Source: Polaromonas sp. 39-63-25 (GTDB lineage Bacteria; Pseudomonadota; Gammaproteobacteria; Burkholderiales; Burkholderiaceae_C). From it: DNA of 64,000 nt. Positions 59,896-64,000 of this stretch are shown here, in pieces; positions within the stretch are counted from its first letter, which is position 1, and the number at the start of each line of letters is the position of its first letter. The stretch spans positions 1-64,000 of the forward strand of contig NZ_NCJH01000012.1 of assembly GCF_002278925.1 (NCBI RefSeq). Reading direction: 5' to 3'. The translations under genes and the position numbers were made by a program. Under the pieces are notes generated by a model. It was not told the origin of the DNA. It saw only the letters and a program-made list of their open reading frames with translations, and did not search any database.

Positions 59896-59906
59896 TTGTC
59901 GTACAA
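59896..59906. promoter_or_regulatory. GntR operator candidate
   Basis: TTGT-CGT-ACAA, an inverted repeat typical of FadR-type GntR sites, 15 bases before the regulator ATG. Suggests autoregulation. Confidence 0.5.
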
Positions 59907-59937
59907 CTCTACAACATCCGGCAGCCGCTTCCGGGGG

Positions 59938-60609
59938 TTAAAACACCAGGGTCTTGACGCCGACGTCCGTGCCCAGCAGGCAGACATCCGCCTTCTGGAA
60001 GGCAAACACCCCGACCGTCACCACGCCGGGCCACTGGTTGACCTCGGACTCGAAGGCCAGCGGCTCGCTGATCTTCAGGCCGGTCACGTCCAGAATGTGC
60101 TGGCCGTTGTCGGTGACCAGCGGCGCACCGTTTTTCAGGCGCAGGGTCGCCGTGCCGCCGAGGGCTTCAAACTGGCGACGGATGCGCTGCGCCGCCATCG
60201 GAATGACTTCCACCGGCAAGGGGAACTGGCCCAGCACCTGCACCAGCTTGGACTCGTCGGCGATGCAGACAAACTTGCGTGACTGGGCGGCCACGATTTT
60301 TTCGCGCGTCAGCGCTGCGCCGCCACCCTTGATCATGTAGCCCGCGTGGTCGATCTCGTCGGCGCCGTCGATGTAGACCGCCAGTTCCTCGACATCGGCC
60401 GCCTCAAACACCGTGATGCCTAGCGCTTTCAGGCGCTCGGTGGAGGCCACCGAGCTCGACACCGCGCCGGCAATCGTGTCCTTGATGCCGGCCAGCGCGT
60501 CGATGAACTTGTTGACGGTGGAGCCGGTGCCGACACCGACAATGCTGCCGGGTTCGACATAGGCCAGGGCAGCCTGGCCAACCAGTGTTTTGAGTTCGTC
60601 TTGGGTCAT
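59938..60609 (-). CDS. rpiA: Ribose-5-phosphate isomerase A
   Basis: A 223-residue enzyme of the pentose phosphate pathway. [37 protein letters not shown] and [11 protein letters not shown] are the active-site segments. ATG 60609 ([10 protein letters not shown]) is the family start; a longer frame to 60663 adds an unrelated 18 residues. Confidence 0.94.
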   Translation of the reverse strand: MTQDELKTLVGQAALAYVEPGSIVGVGTGSTVNKFIDALAGIKDTIAGAVSSSVASTERLKALGITVFEAADVEELAVYIDGADEIDHAGYMIKGGGAALTREKIVAAQSRKFVCIADESKLVQVLGQFPLPVEVIPMAAQRIRRQFEALGGTATLRLKNGAPLVTDNGQHILDVTGLKISEPLAFESEVNQWPGVVTVGVFAFQKADVCLLGTDVGVKTLVF

Positions 60610-60672
60610 GTCGGTCCGCAATGAAAGGGGGTGGATGGGGTTTGCGACAATGGGCTGTCGCACAGAACAACT

Positions 60673-60939
60673 AGGGCCTGTTTACACTATTTATACAAGA
60701 TGCGTTGCGAGTCAAAAAGGTCATGCGTGAGGCGCAAAATGCAGCCGGGCTGGAGCCCGGCAAGGCTTTGCAACGCTACGCATGGCCTTTTTGGCCGCAA
60801 CCCGGAGGGAAGGTGGTGAAAACAACGCCACTCGTTGTTGCACTCCTAGCCCAGCCCGCCAGGCTGAGCGTCGTCGCGCGCCTAGATTGGCGCTGTTTTC
60901 ACCACCTTCGCACTTGCATAAATAGTGCAAACAGGCCCT
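60673..60939. mobile_element. MITE-like palindromic element between rpiA and pyrD
   Basis: Terminal inverted repeats of 27 bp (60673-60699 and 60913-60939; AGGGCCTGTTTACACTATTT versus AGGGCCTGTTTGCACTATTT, two mismatches in full) enclose a second 20-bp inverted pair (60810-60829 and 60889-60908, one mismatch) and a GCCGGGC-TGGA-GCCCGGC hairpin. No transposase gene. The right end is 10 bases before the pyrD ATG. A fused remnant of the same ends follows pyrD (62001-62040). Confidence 0.65.
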
Positions 60940-60949
60940 GAATTATCCA

Positions 60950-62002
60950 ATGTCCCTGCTCCCCTACGCCCTCGCCCGCCCCTTTTTATTTGGTCTGGAC
61001 CCGGAAACCGCCCATGAACTGACCATGGCCTCGCTGGCCGGCACGCAGCGCACGCCGCTGGCACTGGCCTACTGTTCGGGCCGGGTGGACGATCCCGTCA
61101 CGCTGGCCGGCCTGACATTTCCCAACCGTGTCGGACTGGCGGCCGGGCTCGACAAAAACGCACGCTGCATCGACGGGCTGGCCGCCATGGGTTTCGGCTT
61201 TGTCGAAGTCGGCACCGTCACGCCGAAAGCACAGCCGGGCAACCCCAAGCCGCGCATGTTCCGCCTGCCGCAGGCCAACGCACTGATCAACCGGCTCGGC
61301 TTCAACAACGACGGGCTGGACGCCTTCCTCACCAATGTGCAGAAGTCCGGTTTTCGCAAGCAGAAGGTCAAGCACCCTCTGCTGCTGGGCCTGAACATCG
61401 GCAAGAATGCCGCCACACCGATCGAGAACGCGGTGGACGACTACCTGATCTGCCTCGATGGCGTGTACCCGCATGCCGACTACGTGACGGTCAACATCTC
61501 CAGCCCCAACACCAAGAACCTGCGTGCGCTGCAAAGCGACGAGGCGCTGGACGCCTTGCTGGGCCGCATTGCCGAACGCCGCGAAACCCTCGCCCGGCAG
61601 CATGGCAAACACGTGCCGATTTTTGTGAAGATTGCGCCCGACCTCGACGAGGCGCAGGTCGGGGTGATTGCCGCCACCCTGAAACGCCACGGCATGGACG
61701 GTGTGGTCGCCACCAACACGACGCTGAGCCGGGAGGCCGTCAAGGGCATGCCGCACGCCGAAGAAGCCGGCGGCCTCAGCGGTGCGCCGGTGCTGGCCGC
61801 CAGCAACCGCGTCATCAGCCAGCTGCGCGCGGCGCTCGGCAAAAGTTTTCCCATCATCGGCGTGGGCGGCATCATGAGCGGCCGGGACGCCGTCTCCAAG
61901 ATCAAGGCCGGCGCCGACGTGGTGCAGATCTACACCGGACTGATCTACAAGGGGCCTGACCTGGTGACCGAGGCTGCGCTGGCGATCAAGAAAGGCCGCT
62001 AG
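60950..62002 (+). CDS. pyrD: Dihydroorotate dehydrogenase (quinone)
   Basis: A 350-residue class 2 enzyme of pyrimidine synthesis, bound to the inner membrane by its N-terminal helices (residues 1-35). [51 protein letters not shown] (catalytic Ser), FVKIAPDL and [12 protein letters not shown] hold the FMN. There is no Shine-Dalgarno: the ATG follows a MITE end by 10 bases. The TAG stop shares two bases with the remnant palindrome. Confidence 0.94.
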   Translation: MSLLPYALARPFLFGLDPETAHELTMASLAGTQRTPLALAYCSGRVDDPVTLAGLTFPNRVGLAAGLDKNARCIDGLAAMGFGFVEVGTVTPKAQPGNPKPRMFRLPQANALINRLGFNNDGLDAFLTNVQKSGFRKQKVKHPLLLGLNIGKNAATPIENAVDDYLICLDGVYPHADYVTVNISSPNTKNLRALQSDEALDALLGRIAERRETLARQHGKHVPIFVKIAPDLDEAQVGVIAATLKRHGMDGVVATNTTLSREAVKGMPHAEEAGGLSGAPVLAASNRVISQLRAALGKSFPIIGVGGIMSGRDAVSKIKAGADVVQIYTGLIYKGPDLVTEAALAIKKGR

Positions 62003-62040
62003 GGCCTGTTCACACTTGCATAAACAGTGTGAACAGGCCC
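62001..62040. repeat. Palindromic remnant of the MITE-like element
   Basis: GGGCCTGTTCACACT (62002-62016), loop TGCATAAAC, AGTGTGAACAGGCCC (62026-62040): a perfect 15-bp stem made of the two terminal ends of the 60673-60939 element without its interior. May end pyrD transcripts, though no T-run follows. Confidence 0.65.
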
Positions 62041-62085
62041 CAGCCCAACAGGGATGGGCGCAACACGCTCATGAATTGATAGCGT

Positions 62086-62526
62086 CTAGTCCGGCAAACC
62101 ATCCAGGATTTTTGCCGCTTCGAGCTTGCCCATTTTCCGGAGCCTCGCAATCGCCGGCAGCTGGCTGGCGCGGGGACGGGTCTTGCCGTCTTCCCACTTG
62201 TAGACGGACTGCACCGACACGTTGAGAAGTTTTGCGGTCGCGGCAGCGGTCAGCCCGAGCCGGCGCCGCTGGGCGGCCAGTCCCTTGGCGCTGAAGCGCA
62301 ATCCGCTGCCGGCGCCCTCTTCGGCTTCCTCGGGTGCAGCCGCCTTCCTGCCGGACTTGAGCACACGGCTCAGTTGCTTCTCCAGGGCCAGCACACGCCT
62401 TTTCAGGGCGGCGATATCGCTGCGGTATTGCGACGAAGCTTTTTTCAGCGGCTGGGTTTCCGCGCGGGCGTCCTTGCGGGCAACCCGGGATATTTCGGCT
62501 TTGAGAACAGTAGCGATATTGGGCAC
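62086..62526 (-). CDS. HTH-domain protein with coiled-coil N-terminus
   Basis: A 146-residue protein: a basic coiled coil (residues 5-60, ALKRRVLALEKQLSRVLKS), a Glu/Ala linker and a C-terminal HTH of XRE type (LTAAATAKLLNVSVQSVYKW, then EDGKTRPRASQ). The architecture is common in Comamonadaceae as a single-copy gene of unknown role, probably DNA-binding. Confidence 0.8.
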   Translation of the reverse strand: MPNIATVLKAEISRVARKDARAETQPLKKASSQYRSDIAALKRRVLALEKQLSRVLKSGRKAAAPEEAEEGAGSGLRFSAKGLAAQRRRLGLTAAATAKLLNVSVQSVYKWEDGKTRPRASQLPAIARLRKMGKLEAAKILDGLPD

Positions 62527-62878
62527 GTCGGGAATCTCCTTGCTGGATGGACGATGACTTCTCCTCCGATTGTAGGAGGCCCGAAAAACCAGCCGTATTG
62601 TGGGCTATCCCCCGGACCAGGTGGGGACAGGCGCCCGGGCACCGCAGCGGCCGCTTGCCAGCCTCAGCCGGCGTGCGGGGCGACGGGCTGGCGGCTGCAT
62701 GATCGCTATATATTCGATAGCTGCCTGCGACCGTCCACCATGGGCTTAAGAGCAATTCGATCATGAAGGACGATACCACCACAGCCAACGCGCAAGGCTG
62801 GCGGCTTACCTTCAGCAGGCGCTGCGGCGCGTAGATAGCTGTTCCATCCACCGTCCCCGGCGTGCGTCTGCGCCCGAC
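62527..62878. other. Intergenic region with a dispersed repeat copy
   Basis: No convincing gene. Contains 'GATAGCTGCCTGCGACCGTC...' (62714-62765), copy C of the family also at 46530 and 56005, and an AGGAGG-like region near 62550 that belongs to the opposite strand. The promoter of the HTH gene should lie at its left end. Confidence 0.5.
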
Positions 62879-63136
62879 TCAATCGGGCACAAACTGTTGC
62901 TTGAACCGCAACTCGTCCTCGGGCAATTCCAGCGTGACCAACTGGCCCATCTTGTTGTCGGACGTCCGGCAGGCCGCGAACAGGCTGGCCTTGCCCATGA
63001 AGTTGTAGCTGTCCATGTCGATCAGCATGTAGGGGTAAGGCACAAACACCTGATGCAGGAAGATGCTGCGGTGCCGGTTGCGCGGCGACGGAAAAAGCTT
63101 GTAGTCGTCGGTGGTGATGCTTTTTGCGGTGGCCAT
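62879..63136 (-). CDS. Conserved hypothetical protein
   Basis: An 85-residue protein (start MATAKSITTDDYKLFPSPRN; C-terminal LVTLELPEDELRFKQQFVPD). No domain recognised; mixed alpha/beta with several aromatic residues. It is 10 bases downstream of slyX on the same strand, so the two probably form an operon. Confidence 0.65.
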   Translation of the reverse strand: MATAKSITTDDYKLFPSPRNRHRSIFLHQVFVPYPYMLIDMDSYNFMGKASLFAACRTSDNKMGQLVTLELPEDELRFKQQFVPD

Positions 63137-63146
63137 GCGGTGTGTT

Positions 63147-63365
63147 TCAGTAGTGCGGTGGCAGCTCGTCGCCGGCGCGGGTCAGGGTGGTGGCGCCGGC
63201 CTCGGGCAGTTGCTGGCGCAGCTGGCTGACTTCGCGCATCAGCAGGTCGATCTGCTGCTGCTGGCGGACGATGACCTGGTTGAGTTCGTCGAGCAGGTCT
63301 TCGCCGAAGCTGGCCTTGATCTCCAGATCGGTCAGTCGTTTTTCAATCTCGGTGGCGGTTTGCAT
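63147..63365 (-). CDS. slyX: SlyX protein
   Basis: A 72-residue coiled-coil protein: IEKRLTDLEIKASFGEDLLD, a Gln-rich heptad region and the diagnostic end (AGDELPPHY). SlyX function is unknown; it is often near FKBP-type isomerase genes in gammaproteobacteria. Confidence 0.9.
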   Translation of the reverse strand: MQTATEIEKRLTDLEIKASFGEDLLDELNQVIVRQQQQIDLLMREVSQLRQQLPEAGATTLTRAGDELPPHY

Positions 63366-63496
63366 ACCCCCTATTGGACACGAGTTCGGGGCCCGAATAG
63401 CAGCCGATTTCCTACACGCAGATACGCCGGCGTCCTCTGCTGCCTGAGGGGTACCCGGGCCATCATGAACGCTTCACTTCATCGACTGGAACCATC

Positions 63497-63916
63497 ATGA
63501 GCATTCTCGGCAAGATCTTCAGCAAAATTTTCCCGTCGGCACAGGCTGCCCAGCCGCCAGCCTCCTCTGGTCCCTCCAGCGATGACGTCGCGGCAGCCGC
63601 AGCGGCCGCCGGAGCGGCCAGAGCAGGCGCCGCCACCGCCGCACCGGCCCCGCTGGCGCAGGTCGATGTGGAGGCACTGCTCAACGACATGGCGCAGAAA
63701 AACCCGCAAAAACTCAACTGGAAAACCTCCATTGTTGACCTGATGAAACTGCTGGACCTCGACAGCAGCCTGGGCGAGCGCAAGGAACTGGCCAAAGAAC
63801 TGGGCTACACCGGCGACAGCAGCGACAGCGCCGCCATGAACATCTGGCTGCACCGCCAGGTCATGAACAAGCTGGCCGCCAACGGCGGAACCGTGCCGGC
63901 CGACCTGCGGGACTGA
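63497..63916 (+). CDS. DUF3597 protein
   Basis: A 139-residue protein. MSILGKIFSKIFP at the N-terminus, an Ala-rich linker (residues 20-55), and a C-terminal domain VDVEALLNDMAQKNPQKLNW...SIVDLMKLLDLDSSLGERKE match DUF3597. The C-terminal domain is a small helical fold of unknown function; LysM-type and envelope associations have been proposed for others. Confidence 0.88.
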   Translation: MSILGKIFSKIFPSAQAAQPPASSGPSSDDVAAAAAAAGAARAGAATAAPAPLAQVDVEALLNDMAQKNPQKLNWKTSIVDLMKLLDLDSSLGERKELAKELGYTGDSSDSAAMNIWLHRQVMNKLAANGGTVPADLRD

Positions 63917-63970
63917 ACGGGCGTTTCGCGTCAGCCGTCCCTTCAACTTTTTTTTCTGGAACACACACTC

Positions 63971-64000
63971 ATGGGCATTCTCTGGACCATTCTTATCGGC
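63971..64000 (+). CDS. Start of GlsB/YeaQ/YmgE-like membrane protein (cut by window)
   Basis: Only ten codons are visible (MGILWTILIG). The sequence is the usual start of GlsB/YeaQ/YmgE stress-response membrane proteins (about 80-90 residues). The rest lies beyond the window, so the assignment is tentative. Confidence 0.5.
   Translation, partial: MGILWTILIG

Noticed and set aside
58108-60282. 724-codon plus-strand frame opposite ltnD, gntR and rpiA
   Set aside because: Crosses three well-supported genes and their promoters on the other strand; composition is that of a shadow frame.

Overview
High GC, codon use, dispersed repeats typical of the family and the gene order yhbY | rlmE-ftsH-folP-glmM point to a betaproteobacterium of the Comamonadaceae (Polaromonas/Rhodoferax/Variovorax-like). 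I cannot name the species from sequence alone.

About 0.59-39.8 kb is one Mu-like transposable prophage. A leftward early operon (13.34 kb down to 0.83 kb) runs from Ner-like regulators through a D,D35E transposase, a MuB-like ATPase and many small ATGA-coupled genes to a gp16-like protein and a Mor/C-family activator. A repressor and a rightward late region (13.44-39.56 kb) follow: endolysin, holin-like protein and spanin; terminase and portal; MuF-type head protein with a candidate nuclease tail; protease/scaffold and capsid; contractile tail, baseplate and fibre; a papain-like enzyme; and a Com-Dam DNA-modification pair. Both ends carry arrays of a short motif (AACTYGGACG), also present once in the early control region, as expected for transposase binding sites. 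The prophage is bracketed by inverted copies of a dispersed repeat of about 200 bp. Two features look damaged: the spanin gene is frameshifted and the tail-fibre gene runs out of frame into the next gene.

The most interesting regulatory signals lie in the prophage. Two identical-architecture palindromes (AGTGAC-N4-GTCACT) each sit 37 nt before an ATG that has no Shine-Dalgarno; they precede the endolysin and protease genes, the same places as Mu Plys and PI. A perfect 8-bp hairpin buries the start codon of the Dam gene inside the overlapping com gene, which copies the logic of Mu com-mom translational control on an unrelated modification enzyme.

To the right is host chromosome. 40.2-44.9 kb: RND permease and outer-membrane channel whose upstream partners are not visible. 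45.1-46.4 kb: DUF3149 peptide, YitT-like membrane protein, hemerythrin. 46.6-52.2 kb: glmM, folP, ftsH, rlmE and divergent yhbY. 52.3-55.1 kb: oligopeptidase A and a glutaredoxin-like protein. 55.1-59.9 kb: a four-enzyme threonate catabolism operon (ltnD-otnK-otnC-otnI) with a GntR/FadR regulator. 59.9-64 kb: rpiA, a MITE-like palindromic element, pyrD, an HTH protein, slyX, a DUF3597 protein and the start of a GlsB/YeaQ-like gene cut by the window end.
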